DNA of 64,000 nt. Origin: Dongia rigui (GTDB taxonomy: Bacteria; Pseudomonadota; Alphaproteobacteria; Dongiales; Dongiaceae). Numbering within the stretch: the first letter of the stretch is position 1; the number at the start of each line of letters is the position of its first letter. The DNA is taken from positions 2,356,001 to 2,420,000 of the forward strand of contig NZ_JAXCLX010000001.1 in NCBI RefSeq assembly GCF_034044635.1. The letters are read 5' to 3'. Below, in pieces: positions 37,231 to 47,599 of the stretch. The position numbers and the translations under genes are program-made. Under the pieces are notes generated by a model, which saw only the letters and a list, made by a program, of their open reading frames with translations, did not search any database and was not told the DNA's origin.

Positions 37231-37324
37231 TGTATGGCCAATGCCGTGCTAGGGAAATTTCCCTGCCCCTACCCAACGCTTCCGGCGATAATGTGCACCA
37301 TGATCGACGGATGGGGTGCAGAGC

Positions 37325-37888
37325 ATGGCGCAATCGACTGACAAGCTGACGGATTCAGTCCGCGACGCGGAAGCTGGTGCGCGGACGGTGGCGGCCTTGT
37401 TCGATGAGATCACGGCGTTGTCGCAGGAAGATCAGGCGCTGCTGCGCGATCTCAGGAAGGCGCGTGCGGACAGGGCGCCGCGCGACGTCGGCCCCGCGAC
37501 CCTGGGTCAGCGCACGGCCGACCGCATCGCCGGGATCGTGGGCTCGTGGCGCTTCATCATCATTCAATCCGGGCTGCTGCTGGGCTGGCTGGCGGCCAAT
37601 ATTTTCGCCTGGACGCAAGCCTGGGACCCCTATCCCTTCATCCTGCTCAATTTGATGCTGTCCTTCCAGGCGGCCTATACGGCACCCATTCTGCTGATGA
37701 GCCAGAACCGCCAGGCCGAGATCGACCGGCAGAGCCAGCGCAACGATTACGAGGTCAATCTCAAGGCCGAGCTGGAGATCGAATTACTCCACCAGAAGAT
37801 CGACCTGCTGCGCGCACGCGAGATGGAACGGCTGATCGGCGTCATCCAGCAATTGCAGCAGGAATTGTCGGCAGAGCGGCGCGGCTAA
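37325..37888 (+). CDS. DUF1003-family membrane protein
   Basis: 187 aa from the ATG at 37325. After a charged N-terminus comes TLGQRTADRIAGIVGSWRFIIIQ, then two membrane segments (FIIIQSGLLLGWLAANIF and FILLNLMLSFQAAYTAPILLMS) and the conserved MSQNRQAEIDRQSQRNDYEVNLKAELEIELLHQKID, which identify DUF1003. The C-terminus is a cytoplasmic coiled coil. Function is unknown. It ends by overlapping the stop region of the convergent chemoreceptor-like gene by four bases. Confidence 0.9.
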   Translation: MAQSTDKLTDSVRDAEAGARTVAALFDEITALSQEDQALLRDLRKARADRAPRDVGPATLGQRTADRIAGIVGSWRFIIIQSGLLLGWLAANIFAWTQAWDPYPFILLNLMLSFQAAYTAPILLMSQNRQAEIDRQSQRNDYEVNLKAELEIELLHQKIDLLRAREMERLIGVIQQLQQELSAERRG

Positions 37889-38916
37889 CCGGCCGCCGGT
37901 ACCGTCTGCACGATGGCGCCGTACCAGCCGAGGCCCCGATAGGTTTCGTAGCCGGGGGTGAGGGCATAGCCGATCATGCGGCCACCATCGGCGAAATAGC
38001 CGGTCTTGTCCTTGGGCACCAAGGGGAAGGTCTCGGTGAGGATACCTTGTCCGTCCGAAGCGGCGATGATGCGGTGCTGCGCATCGAGCAGCAGGCAGCG
38101 GGTGAAGCTGCGTTCCTCGGCACTGAGCTGGCTCCCTTGCACGATGGCCTGGGCCTGTGGCTGCCAATCGAAGAAGATGCCGAGGGCACCCAAGGGCTTG
38201 CCGTCGGCCGCACCGCCTTCGCGGATGGCGGTCGTGTAGGTCGCGACCTGGGCATTGTCGAGCAGGGCCAAGCGCTCGACATCGAAGGCGGCGTAATCAT
38301 CGCCCGATGATGTCGCCATTGCTGCCTTGAACCAAGCGGTGTTGGCGACATTGCTGCCCAGGACCTTGGGGTATTTCTGCGGCCGGCCGCTGGCAACCAC
38401 GCGCCCGGAGGCATCGGCGATCCACAGATCGAGATAGACGGTATAGGCGTTGAGAATGACACCGAGGCGCTGGGAGGCGTGTGCCGCGCTCTCGACGCTG
38501 GGGCTCGCCAGCGCATCCACCGCCGCGGCATCGGTCGCCCACCAGCGCACGTCGCAGGAACGCTCATAAAGATTGCGGTCGATGATCTCGATCATGTTGA
38601 AGGCGAGATCGGAAAGCCGCTGGCCGCGCACCTGATGCACCAGGCCCTGGCCCAACGACACCAGCTCGGCGATGGCGCCGGCCAGTTCCGAGGACAGCTG
38701 GCGCGAAATCTGGGTGATGCGGTCCGAGATCGTCTTCACCTCATTCGCCACGACGCCGAACCCCCGACCACTCTCGCCGGCACGGGCCGATTCGATGAGG
38801 GCGTTCAAGGCCAGGATGCGCGTCTCGCGCGTGATGGTGTTGATCTCGTTGATCTTGCTTTCCGCCACGTCGCTGACTTGGCGGGAGAGTTCGATGATGC
38901 GTTCAGGCTGGGTCAT
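37885..38916 (-). CDS. soluble methyl-accepting-chemotaxis-like protein with C-terminal sensor domain
   Basis: 343 aa from the ATG at 38916. The N-terminus is a short chemoreceptor signalling hairpin: INTITRETRILALNALIESA and RAGESGRGFGVVANEVKTIS match the CheA/CheW-binding tip. No membrane segment precedes or follows it. Residues about 130-343 resemble a double Cache/PAS-like sensor (WIADASGRVVASGRP, NVANTAWFKAAMAT, LGALGIFFDWQPQA, TFPLVPKDKTGYF). The order, signalling module first and sensor last with no membrane anchor, is the reverse of the usual receptor. No che genes are nearby. Confidence 0.75.
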   Translation of the reverse strand: MTQPERIIELSRQVSDVAESKINEINTITRETRILALNALIESARAGESGRGFGVVANEVKTISDRITQISRQLSSELAGAIAELVSLGQGLVHQVRGQRLSDLAFNMIEIIDRNLYERSCDVRWWATDAAAVDALASPSVESAAHASQRLGVILNAYTVYLDLWIADASGRVVASGRPQKYPKVLGSNVANTAWFKAAMATSSGDDYAAFDVERLALLDNAQVATYTTAIREGGAADGKPLGALGIFFDWQPQAQAIVQGSQLSAEERSFTRCLLLDAQHRIIAASDGQGILTETFPLVPKDKTGYFADGGRMIGYALTPGYETYRGLGWYGAIVQTVPAAG

Positions 38917-39137
38917 GATCCGTTTGCTGCAGTCGTGGTATGGCGTTTCCAGCCGCGACCCGAAGGCGCAGCTTACCCAGCAGCAGAACGATCTTTTTGT
39001 ATGACTTTTATTTATTCCTTTCTGTCTAACATCATTGTGCACTGCGGGAAAGAACCAATTTGTGGCGGTGGCGCATTCGCCTGCCGTAAACTCCGCACTT
39101 CATCTGTGCGCAATTCGGCGGCGGGGGCTTTGAAATC

Positions 39138-39857
39138 TTGGTGATTGGGCGTGACGCGGGGGCGATCCAGCCGAGCTTTGTCGGCCGCTTGTGGCGTGCC
39201 TTGCGCCGGCCAACCGGCATCATCCGTTGCGGCAAGGCGCCGGCCTTGGACGCGCCGCTCGGCAATCTCCGGGCGCTGGTGCTGGATACGGAAACAACCG
39301 GACTTAATGTGCGCAGCGACCGCATCATCTCGGCTGCCGGCTATCATCTGGCTGACGGGCAGATCCCGGCCCAGCCCGCTTTCGACCTGATCATCGATCC
39401 GGGCCGCCCCATTCCCGCCGCCTCCACCGCCTTTCACGGCATCGTCGACGCGATGGTGGCGGGGCAGGGCGATTTCGCCACGCATTGGCCTGAAATGCAC
39501 CGCCATCTCGAAGCCGGCCTCATCATCGGCCACCAGATCTATTTCGACATTGCCCTGTTGTCGCGCGAGGTGCGACGGCTGGGCGCGAAACTGCAGCCAC
39601 CGGTGGCGCTCGACACGGCGTTGCTTTATGCGGCCCTTCATCCCTCGCACCGTCACCGCGATCTCACACCCTGTTGCGCCGAGTTCGGCATTACCATCCC
39701 CGAACGGCACACGGCACGGGGCGATGCCGCCGCGACCGGTGCCTTGTTCCTGAAATTGGTGCCGCTGCTGCAAGACCACGGCATCCATACATTGGGCGAG
39801 GCCCTGGCCTTCGAGCGCGCCGCTTTGCTGCATCATCCGCGGCGCTGGCGTTTTTAG
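39138..39857 (+). CDS. DEDDh-type 3'-5' exonuclease (DNA polymerase III epsilon-like)
   Basis: 239 aa; the start is a TTG or the adjacent GTG, not well resolved. Exonuclease motifs: VLDTETTGL (Asp50, Glu52), GHQIYFDIALL (Asp), HTARGDAAATGALF (His and Asp), the DEDDh set. Too small and too divergent to be the main DnaQ; it forms a pair with the downstream CBS/nucleotidyltransferase gene, an association seen in many proteobacteria. It probably trims nucleic acid or nucleotide substrates; the role is unknown. Confidence 0.85.
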   Translation: MVIGRDAGAIQPSFVGRLWRALRRPTGIIRCGKAPALDAPLGNLRALVLDTETTGLNVRSDRIISAAGYHLADGQIPAQPAFDLIIDPGRPIPAASTAFHGIVDAMVAGQGDFATHWPEMHRHLEAGLIIGHQIYFDIALLSREVRRLGAKLQPPVALDTALLYAALHPSHRHRDLTPCCAEFGITIPERHTARGDAAATGALFLKLVPLLQDHGIHTLGEALAFERAALLHHPRRWRF

Positions 39858-39894
39858 GGCGAAAGGAGGCGGCAGGCATGAGAAGGCGCTGGGC

Positions 39895-41325
39895 ATGAAC
39901 GAGGAAATCCTGCAGCGCATCGACGCTTTCGCCTATCGCCATCGCTTGGCAGAGGTGATGCGCAGCCCGGTCATGACCATCGATGCCGCAGCGCCGCTCA
40001 CCGAGGCGGCCCGGCTGATGGCCGAACGGCATGTAGGGGCACTTGCTATCCTGGACGAGAAGAAGCGCGCCATCGGCCTCATCACCGACCGCGACATCGC
40101 GCATCAGGCAGCCGATCCCCGGAAGCTCACCCGGCCGATCGCCGAGGCGATGCTGCGCGACGTCCCGCAATTGCCGCCCGATGCCTTCGTCTTCGAGGCG
40201 TTGACCGATCTCCGCCGCAATAATACGCGCCACATCATTGTTGCCGATCGCGCCAGCGGGGCAGCCCTTGGCGTCGTCAGCATGAGCGCGCTCCTAAAGC
40301 TGCGCGCCGACGATGCGCTGCTGCTCGCCACCGATGCCGAAGCAGCGCCGGATGCTCAAAGCCTCAAAGACGTGGTGGCGGCCCTGCCGCGCCTGGCCAA
40401 GTCACTGTTGGCCGAAGGTGTGCCGCCGCGCCAGATCGCCGGGGCGATTGCCGCCGTCATCCGCGACATCTATGCGCGGGTCGCTGTGCTGGCCGAAAGC
40501 TTGATGCTGGCCAGTGACGGCCCGGCGCCAGCGCGCTGGTGCTTCCTGGTGCTGGGGTCGGGAGGGCGGGGCGAGGCGCTGCTGGCCGCCGATCAGGACC
40601 ATGCCCTGGTCCATGACGGGGCCGCGGATGATTACCCATGGTTCGAGAAATTCGGCCTGCATTGCGCGGGCATACTCGACCAGATCGGTATCCCCTATTG
40701 CCGCGGCGATGTCATGGCCAGCAACCGTGAGTGCCGCCACAACCTCGCCGGATGGCAGAAGCGCATCAAGACCTGGGTCGCCAGCGATGACGATGTGGCA
40801 CTGCTCAATGCCGACATCTTTTTCGACTTCCGCGCGGCTTATGGCGATATGGCCCTTGCGGTCGATCTCAGGGCGCTGGCGTCGAAACTCGGGCGGGAAC
40901 GGATGTTTCTGAGGCGCCTTGCGGCAACCATCGGCCAGATCGAGGCGCCCCTGGGGCTGTTCGGCGGGGTGAAGACCAAGGGCGGACGCGTGAACTTGAA
41001 GCGCGGAGCCCTGCTGCCGATCGTGTCCGGTGCGCGCGTGCTGGCTTTGAGCCTTGGGAGCACGGCGCTCGAAACCGAAGCCCGCTGGGCCGCGGCGCGC
41101 AAGGCCGGCCGCGTCAGCGCCGACGATCTGGTGCGCATCGCCGATGCCCATGACATGGCGCTGAAACTCATGCTGGCGCAGCAACTGGCCGATATCGAAA
41201 AAGGCCGCAGCCCCGGCCCCGACGTCGAGGTGAAGCGCCTCCTTGATTTCGACCAGGAACGGCTCAAGGACGGACTCAAGATCGCCTCGGTCATCGACCT
41301 CATCGTTCGCCACGCGCTTGTCTAG
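39895..41325 (+). CDS. CBS-domain protein with DUF294 nucleotidyltransferase-like domain
   Basis: 476 aa. Two CBS repeats span about residues 18-140 (VMTIDAAAPLTEAARLMAERHVGALAI, ITDRDIAHQ). The nucleotidyltransferase core has GSGGRGE (221-227) and DQDHALVH with Asp233 and Asp235, followed by the helical DUF294 C-terminal domain. Proteins of this type resemble uridylyltransferases regulated by adenine nucleotides through CBS. It lies 37 bases after the exonuclease gene and likely shares its transcript. Confidence 0.88.
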   Translation: MNEEILQRIDAFAYRHRLAEVMRSPVMTIDAAAPLTEAARLMAERHVGALAILDEKKRAIGLITDRDIAHQAADPRKLTRPIAEAMLRDVPQLPPDAFVFEALTDLRRNNTRHIIVADRASGAALGVVSMSALLKLRADDALLLATDAEAAPDAQSLKDVVAALPRLAKSLLAEGVPPRQIAGAIAAVIRDIYARVAVLAESLMLASDGPAPARWCFLVLGSGGRGEALLAADQDHALVHDGAADDYPWFEKFGLHCAGILDQIGIPYCRGDVMASNRECRHNLAGWQKRIKTWVASDDDVALLNADIFFDFRAAYGDMALAVDLRALASKLGRERMFLRRLAATIGQIEAPLGLFGGVKTKGGRVNLKRGALLPIVSGARVLALSLGSTALETEARWAAARKAGRVSADDLVRIADAHDMALKLMLAQQLADIEKGRSPGPDVEVKRLLDFDQERLKDGLKIASVIDLIVRHALV

Positions 41326-41554
41326 CGCGGTGACGCCCATCACGCCGCGGTCTGGCCGCCGCTAGGCGGCATCTCCGCTTTTCCGCGACAAGTCCCTGAT
41401 TTTGCCACATTTCCGGCACGCCGCCGCCATGGCTTTCCGCGATGAAGGGAAGCCCGGGATTGGTGAGCCGCGTCACTGCGCGAAACGCAACTCCCGGCCA
41501 GATTAAGGGCAAGTCGTTTCCACCAAACACTCGCGTGACCATCAGGGGACCATC

Positions 41555-41644
41555 ATGTTCGACAGTTTCGTCACAGTCAGCGCCCGCCTGACACTGCTAT
41601 CGCTTTTCGTGCTGATGCTGGCACTGGCCGGAGCGGGCGCGTGA
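41555..41644 (+). CDS. very small membrane peptide (29 aa)
   Basis: MFDSFVTVSARLTLLSLFVL and then MLALAGAGA: one hydrophobic segment covering most of the peptide. AGGGG lies six to ten bases before the ATG, a good ribosome site. Its stop overlaps the start of a second tiny membrane ORF (TGATG). Too short for usual gene finders. Family not recognised. Confidence 0.5.
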   Translation: MFDSFVTVSARLTLLSLFVLMLALAGAGA

Positions 41645-41757
41645 TGCTGGACCTGTCGCCTTCCGGTCGCGTCTTCCTCAAGCTCACCATTGCGGCCGAG
41701 CTGTTGATCGTTATCTCGACGCTGTGGCTGGCGGTCGCTTCCGATCTTTTCGGCTAA
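41644..41757 (+). CDS. very small membrane peptide (37 aa)
   Basis: MLDLSPSGRVFLKLT followed by the hydrophobic segment IAAELLIVISTLWLAVASDLF. It is coupled to the preceding 29-residue ORF by a one-base stop-start overlap. The 229 bases before the pair (41326-41554) contain no other gene and should carry their promoter. A role as a small subunit of a membrane complex is possible but unsupported. Confidence 0.5.
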   Translation: MLDLSPSGRVFLKLTIAAELLIVISTLWLAVASDLFG

Positions 41758-41824
41758 CTTGCGCGGCACGACATGGCTGGGGTCTAATCAGACCTCACAG
41801 AGCCAAATGCCCAGGTGCCGCATC

Positions 41825-42247
41825 ATGCCTCGCCAAACCGATTCAGATCCACTGCGCCAGTTTGGTGCTGCACCCAGTGCCGGCGAGATCGAGGAAATGG
41901 GGCGCCGGGTGCTGGCCGCCTTGCCACCCGAATTCCTTGCCCAATGCGGCAATGTCGCGTTGCGGGTCGAGGATTTCGCCGATGAAGAGACGCTGGCCGC
42001 CATGGATATCGAAGACCCGTTCGAACTGGCGGGCCTCTATCGCGGCGTGCCGTTGACCGAGCGCGGGGCTGACGACCCGACCGGCCTCGATATCGTCTTC
42101 CTCTATCGCCGCCCCATCCTCGATTGGTGGGCCGAAGGCGAGGACACGCTGGAACATCTCATCCGCCACCTCGTCATCCACGAAATCGGCCATCACTTCG
42201 GCTATTCGGATGAGGCGATGGAAGCGGTGGAGGAAATGGGGGAGTAG
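41825..42247 (+). CDS. zincin-like metallopeptidase family protein
   Basis: 140 aa from the ATG at 41825 (AGGTG upstream). The signature HLVIHEIGHHFGYSD carries HExxH with a downstream His, as in the minimal metallopeptidase family PF06262. The preceding IVFLYRRPILDWW and FELAGLYRGVPLTER are also conserved in it. Activity of the family has not been firmly shown. Monocistronic. Confidence 0.85.
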   Translation: MPRQTDSDPLRQFGAAPSAGEIEEMGRRVLAALPPEFLAQCGNVALRVEDFADEETLAAMDIEDPFELAGLYRGVPLTERGADDPTGLDIVFLYRRPILDWWAEGEDTLEHLIRHLVIHEIGHHFGYSDEAMEAVEEMGE

Positions 42248-42267
42248 ACAGCCATCGTTTCAGTTGT

Positions 42268-42357
42268 CATGGCCCGCGCAGGCGGGCCATCCACGAATTG
42301 GGATGTGGCTGAAGAAAGTCACTCGTGGATGCCCGGGCCAAGCCGGGGCATGACATT
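42268..42357. repeat. dispersed inverted repeat, family C
   Basis: GTCATGGCCCGCGCAGGCGGGCCATCCACGA pairs imperfectly with TCGTGGATGCCCGGGCCAAG and CCGGGGCATGAC. It lies between the convergent metallopeptidase and fghA genes. Confidence 0.75.
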
Positions 42358-42368
42358 GAGAAATGGAC

Positions 42369-43210
42369 CTACCCCAATATCTTGGCGTGATGCCGCAGGT
42401 GATCCTCGACGAAGGTCGAGATGAAGTAATAGCCGTGGTCGTAGCCTTCATGCCGGCGCAGGGTGAGCTTCTGGCCCGAGATCTTGGCGGCCGCTTCCAG
42501 GGCATGGGGGTGCAGCTGCGTGCCGAGGAACTGATCCGCTTCGCCCTGGTCGACCAGGATCGCGTTCGGATGCGCGCGTTGCTTCATCAGCTCAGATGCG
42601 TCATGAGCGGCCCAGGCTTTCCGATCGCTTCCCAGATAGCCGGTGAAGGCCTTCTCGCCCCAGGGGCAGTTGATCGGGTTGGAGATCGGCGCGAAGGCGG
42701 AGACCGATTTGAAGAGATCCGGGTTCTTCAGGCCCAAGGTCAGCGCCCCATGCCCGCCCATGGAATGGCCGAAGAGGCCGAGGCGCTGGACATCGACCGG
42801 GTAATTCGCGGCGATGAGCGCCGGCAATTCCTTGGTCACGTATGAATACATGCGCCAGTTCTTCGACCACGGCTCTTGCGTGGCATCGACATAGAAACCG
42901 GCACCGACACCGAAATCCCAATTATCCGCCTGGCCTGGAAAATCGGTCCCACGTGGGCTTGTATCGGGTGTCACCAGTGCCAGGCCCAGTTCGGCGGCGG
43001 CGCGCTGCGCCCCCGCCTTGATCATGAATGTCTCTTCCGTGCAGGTAAGGCCGGCAAGATAGATCAGCCAAGGCACCGGCCCCTTGACGGCGGCCGGCGG
43101 CAGATAGACCGAGAATTTCATCGGCAGCCCGATCTCGGTGCTGTCGTGCTTCCCGAAGATCTGCCAGCCGCCAAAGCCATGATGGCGGCTGGTTTCCATG
43201 ACCACACTCA

Positions 43211-43211
<1 letters not shown>
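42369..43211 (-). CDS. fghA: S-formylglutathione hydrolase
   Basis: 280 aa from the ATG at 43211, overlapping the adhC stop by one base (TGATG). An esterase-D fold: the nucleophile serine is in GHSMGGHGALT, and DTSPRG, the region ending EPWSKNWRMYSYVTKELP and HEGYDHGYYF near the C-terminus (catalytic His) are diagnostic. It hydrolyses S-formylglutathione to formate and glutathione, the step after AdhC in glutathione-dependent formaldehyde oxidation. Confidence 0.96.
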
Positions 43212-44320
<1,109 letters not shown>

Positions 44321-44649
44321 GGGAGATCCTCCGTCAGATTTGGTCTTTTGGGTGCTGGTGTTTTAAGGCGTTGCGAACCCCCGCCCCGAAGGGGCGCAAG
44401 CCCTGGTCATATCGTAAGTTTACCCTGACAGGCTAGCGGCGATTTCATGACTGGCGATGGCCGGATACTGACTTTCTTTGTGTCGCCAATGAACTCGTGG
44501 ATGGTCGGCCTGCGCCGACCATGACGGTTGGGGATGTGGCGGCGAATCCAGTCTCAATCGTCATCCCCGGGCTTGGCCCGGGGATCTACGAGTTACGTTC
44601 TGAAAATTCGTGGATGGTCGGCCTCCGCCGACCATGACGGCAAGAACGA
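44321..44649. repeat. 329-base gap with short hairpins and two family-C-like repeats
   Basis: No gene is visible. CGCCCCGAAGGGGCG is a hairpin at 44382-44396. CGTGGATGGTCGGCCT and CGACCATGACGG form two near-identical copies, at about 44494-44525 and 44611-44640. Between them lies GTCATCCCCGGGCTTGGCCC with its complementary arm (44560-44585). Together they make a compound element related to family C. Confidence 0.7.
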
Positions 44650-44850
44650 CTACGCGATGATGTCGGGAAGCAATTTGCTCTCGAGCTTCATCATCTGGTC
44701 CTTGATGGCCAGTTTGCGCTTCTTGAGGCGTTGGATCTGGAGCTGGTTGAAGGGCGAGGCCTCGGCCATGGCACGGATGGCCTCGTCCAAATCGCGGTGT
44801 TCGGAGCGCAATTCCTCCAGCTGCACCCGCAGCTCATTCAGGCCGATCAT
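44650..44850 (-). CDS. YdcH family (DUF465) protein
   Basis: 66 aa from the ATG at 44850. A charged helical hairpin: LNELRVQLEELRSEHRDLDEAI and LQIQRLKKRKLAIKDQMMKLE, the usual DUF465 pattern. Function is not known. It stands between repeats and the divergent dihydroorotase-like gene. Confidence 0.85.
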   Translation of the reverse strand: MIGLNELRVQLEELRSEHRDLDEAIRAMAEASPFNQLQIQRLKKRKLAIKDQMMKLESKLLPDIIA

Positions 44851-45064
44851 CACTGGCTGACCATCTCCCCGCCCGTAAGCGTCATTTGCTCGTCGCATAG
44901 TACCGCAAAACCCTGGCGGCGTCACGGTTTAGCGGCGACGGCCACCCCATCCCGTGCAATCTGTCGCAAGCGGGCGGAAAGCGAGGCGATGAGGCCTTGC
45001 GCCCTTTCCGCTCAAGGGGATAGAGATCAATCCAGCAGGACCCATTGCCGTAAGGAGCCCCACC

Positions 45065-46411
45065 ATGGCGGAACCGTTTGACCTCGTGATCAGGAACGGG
45101 GCGGTTGCGACCCCCAATGGGGTGGAGATGCTGGATATCGGGGTCCGCGAGCGGCGAATCGCTGAACTTGGGCGGATCGCCGCCACGGCCCCGGCGGCGG
45201 AGGTAATGGACGCCACGGGCCTCACCGTCCTCCCCGGCGTCATCGATACCCAGGTGCATTTCCGCGAACCGGGCCTGACGCATAAGGAAGATTTGGCGAG
45301 CGGCACGGCGGGGGCGGCGCTGGGTGGTGTCACGGCCATCTTCGAGATGCCGAATACCACCCCCAACACGCTGACCGAAGCCGACCTCAACGACAAGCTG
45401 CAGCGCGCCAAGGGCCGGGCCTGGGTCGACCATGCCTTCTTCATGGGGGCCTCGGACGAGAACGCGGACAAGCTCGGCGAACTGGAGATGCTGCCCGGCT
45501 GTGCCGGCGTCAAGATCTTCATGGGCTCGTCCACGGGATCGCTGCTGGTGGCCGATGACGAGACGCTGGAAAGCGTGTTGCGCCATGGGCGTCGCCGCGT
45601 CGCCATCCATTCCGAGGACGAGATGCGCCTGCGCGAGCGGCTGGCGCTGGTGAAGGACAGCAATGACCCGAGCCTCCACCCGCATTGGCGCGATGTGGAA
45701 ACGGCGGTGCGCTCCACCAAGCGGCTGCTGAAGATCGCGCGCAAGGCCGGCCGCCGCGTGCATGTGCTGCATATCTCGACCGCCGACGAGATGGAGATCT
45801 TCAAGGACCACAAGGATATCGCGACCGTCGAGGTGCTGACCAACCACCTGACCCTGGCCGCCCCCGATTGCTACAAGCGCCTGGGAACGCTGGCGCAGAT
45901 GAACCCGCCGGTCCGCGATCAGCATCACCAGGACGGCATCTGGGCGGCGGTGCGGAACGGTATCGTCGATGTCATCGGCTCGGACCACGCGCCGCATACG
46001 CTGGAAGAGAAGGGGCGACCCTATCCGCAGAGTCCCTCCGGCATGCCGGGTGTGCAGACCTTGCTGCCGCTCATGCTCAATCATGTGCATGAAGGGCGTC
46101 TGACCTTGGCAAGGCTGATCGACCTCACCAGCGCCGGGCCGCAGCGCATTTTCAACATCCGCAACAAGGGCCGCATCGCGCTGGGCTATGACGCCGATTT
46201 CTCGGTGGTCGACTTGAAGGCCAAGCGCACCATCACCAACAAATGGATGGCGACCAAATCCGGCTGGACGCCCTATGACGGCATGGAAGTGACGGGCTGG
46301 CCCATCGCCACCATCATCCGTGGCGCCATCGTCATGCGCGATGACGAGCTGCTGGGGCGTCCCGATGGCGCGCCGGTGCGTTTCCAGGAAACCATCCGTC
46401 CACAGGAATGA
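45065..46411 (+). CDS. dihydroorotase-like cyclic amidohydrolase
   Basis: 448 aa. Metal-dependent amidohydrolase with PGVIDTQVHFREPG (two metal His), GVKIFMGSSTG (carbamylated Lys), HSEDE, HVLHISTADE and GSDHAPHTLEEK. It fits class I dihydroorotase but also hydantoinase/allantoinase-like relatives. It is not next to other pyrimidine genes: the following gene, coupled by ATGA, is thiolase-like. A pyrimidine role is therefore probable but not certain. Confidence 0.8.
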   Translation: MAEPFDLVIRNGAVATPNGVEMLDIGVRERRIAELGRIAATAPAAEVMDATGLTVLPGVIDTQVHFREPGLTHKEDLASGTAGAALGGVTAIFEMPNTTPNTLTEADLNDKLQRAKGRAWVDHAFFMGASDENADKLGELEMLPGCAGVKIFMGSSTGSLLVADDETLESVLRHGRRRVAIHSEDEMRLRERLALVKDSNDPSLHPHWRDVETAVRSTKRLLKIARKAGRRVHVLHISTADEMEIFKDHKDIATVEVLTNHLTLAAPDCYKRLGTLAQMNPPVRDQHHQDGIWAAVRNGIVDVIGSDHAPHTLEEKGRPYPQSPSGMPGVQTLLPLMLNHVHEGRLTLARLIDLTSAGPQRIFNIRNKGRIALGYDADFSVVDLKAKRTITNKWMATKSGWTPYDGMEVTGWPIATIIRGAIVMRDDELLGRPDGAPVRFQETIRPQE

Positions 46412-47580
46412 GCCACATGGAAAAGGGCGTCATCATCGGCTGGCACCATCTGCCTTTCGTCAAGGAAGATGCGCGCAGCCTTGAGGAGATGATCGTCGCG
46501 GCCGGCACGCAGGCGCTGGACCATGCCGGTGTCGGGCCGGAGGAAATCGACGCCGTTTATCTCGGCCATTTCAATGCCGGTTTCTCAACGCAGGATTTCC
46601 CGGCCTCGCTGGCACTTGGCATCGATCCCGCCTTACGCTTCAAGCCGGCGACACGGGTCGAGAATGCCTGCGCCACGGGGAGTGCCGCCGTGCATCAGGG
46701 CCTGCAGGCGATTGCTGCGGGGAAGGCGCGCCATGTGCTGGTCATCGGTGCCGAGCAGATGTCGCGTGTGCCCCCGAAAGAGGTCGGCGCCAATCTGCTC
46801 AAAGCGAGCTATGTGGCGGAGGAAGGCAGCATTCCCGGTGGTTTTGCTGGTGTTTTCGGCCGTATCGCGGAACTTTATTTCCAGCGCTATGGCGACCAGA
46901 CGGAAGCGCTTGCGGCCATCGCCGCCAAGAATCACAAGAACGGCGTCGCCAACCCGCTGGCCCAGATGCGCAAGGATCTGGGGCGCGATTTCTGCCGTGC
47001 CGTTTCCGAGAAAAATCCGCTGGTGGCAGGTCCCTTGAAGCGCACCGATTGCAGCCCGGTCTCGGATGGGGCGGCGGCCCTCGTGCTGGCTGCCGGCGAT
47101 GTGGCGGCGACGCGGGCGATTGCCTTCCGCGCTGCCGTGCAGGTCAATGACTATCTGCCCATGTCGAAGCGCGACATTCTGGCCTTCGATGGTTGCCGCC
47201 TTGCCTGGCGCAAGGCGCTGGCGGAGGCGGGTGCGGCGCTCTCTGACCTGTCGCTGACTGAGACGCATGATTGCTTCACCATCGCCGAACTCATCGAATA
47301 TGAAGCGATGGGCCTGGTGCCGGCGGGGCAGGGGGCACGTGCCATTCTGGACGGTGTGACGGAAATGGGCGGCAAGTTGCCGGTCAACCCATCGGGCGGC
47401 CTCAAGGCCAAGGGCCATCCCATCGGCGCCACCGGCGTCTCCATGCATGTGCTGGCCGCGATGCAGCTCGACGGTACAGCCGGCGATTTCCAGGTGAAGG
47501 ATGCCGAGCTTGCCGGCATCTTCAACATGGGTGGCAGCGCGGTCGCGAATTATGTGAGTATTCTGGAACGGGTAAAGTGA
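46408..47580 (+). CDS. thiolase-like protein (SCP2-thiolase type)
   Basis: 390 aa. The acyl-accepting cysteine is in ENACATGSAAVHQGLQAI, and the His motif is GGLKAKGHPIGATGVSMH. The C-terminal FNMGGSAVANY lacks the second catalytic Cys (CxGGG) of degradative thiolases, as is usual in the SCP2-thiolase/acetyltransferase branch. The start overlaps the dihydroorotase-like stop. It probably acts on CoA thioesters; the substrate is unknown. Confidence 0.8.
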   Translation: MSHMEKGVIIGWHHLPFVKEDARSLEEMIVAAGTQALDHAGVGPEEIDAVYLGHFNAGFSTQDFPASLALGIDPALRFKPATRVENACATGSAAVHQGLQAIAAGKARHVLVIGAEQMSRVPPKEVGANLLKASYVAEEGSIPGGFAGVFGRIAELYFQRYGDQTEALAAIAAKNHKNGVANPLAQMRKDLGRDFCRAVSEKNPLVAGPLKRTDCSPVSDGAAALVLAAGDVAATRAIAFRAAVQVNDYLPMSKRDILAFDGCRLAWRKALAEAGAALSDLSLTETHDCFTIAELIEYEAMGLVPAGQGARAILDGVTEMGGKLPVNPSGGLKAKGHPIGATGVSMHVLAAMQLDGTAGDFQVKDAELAGIFNMGGSAVANYVSILERVK

Positions 47581-47599
47581 CGCGAGAGTCGTTCCTTCG

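Noticed and set aside
21679-39047. TTGTGCACTGCGG occurring at 21679-21691 and at 39035-39047, both in promoter regions
   Set aside because: About thirty 13-base matches are expected by chance in 64 kb, so two copies mean little.
41300-41542. Minus-strand open frame of 80 codons before the mini-genes
   Set aside because: Overlaps the end of the CBS protein gene, has low-complexity Arg-rich sequence and no ribosome site.
44491-44640. Two near-identical 30-bp palindromic units with a spacer, like a tiny CRISPR
   Set aside because: Only two units, the units themselves are dyads, the spacer contains another dyad of family C, and no cas gene is present.
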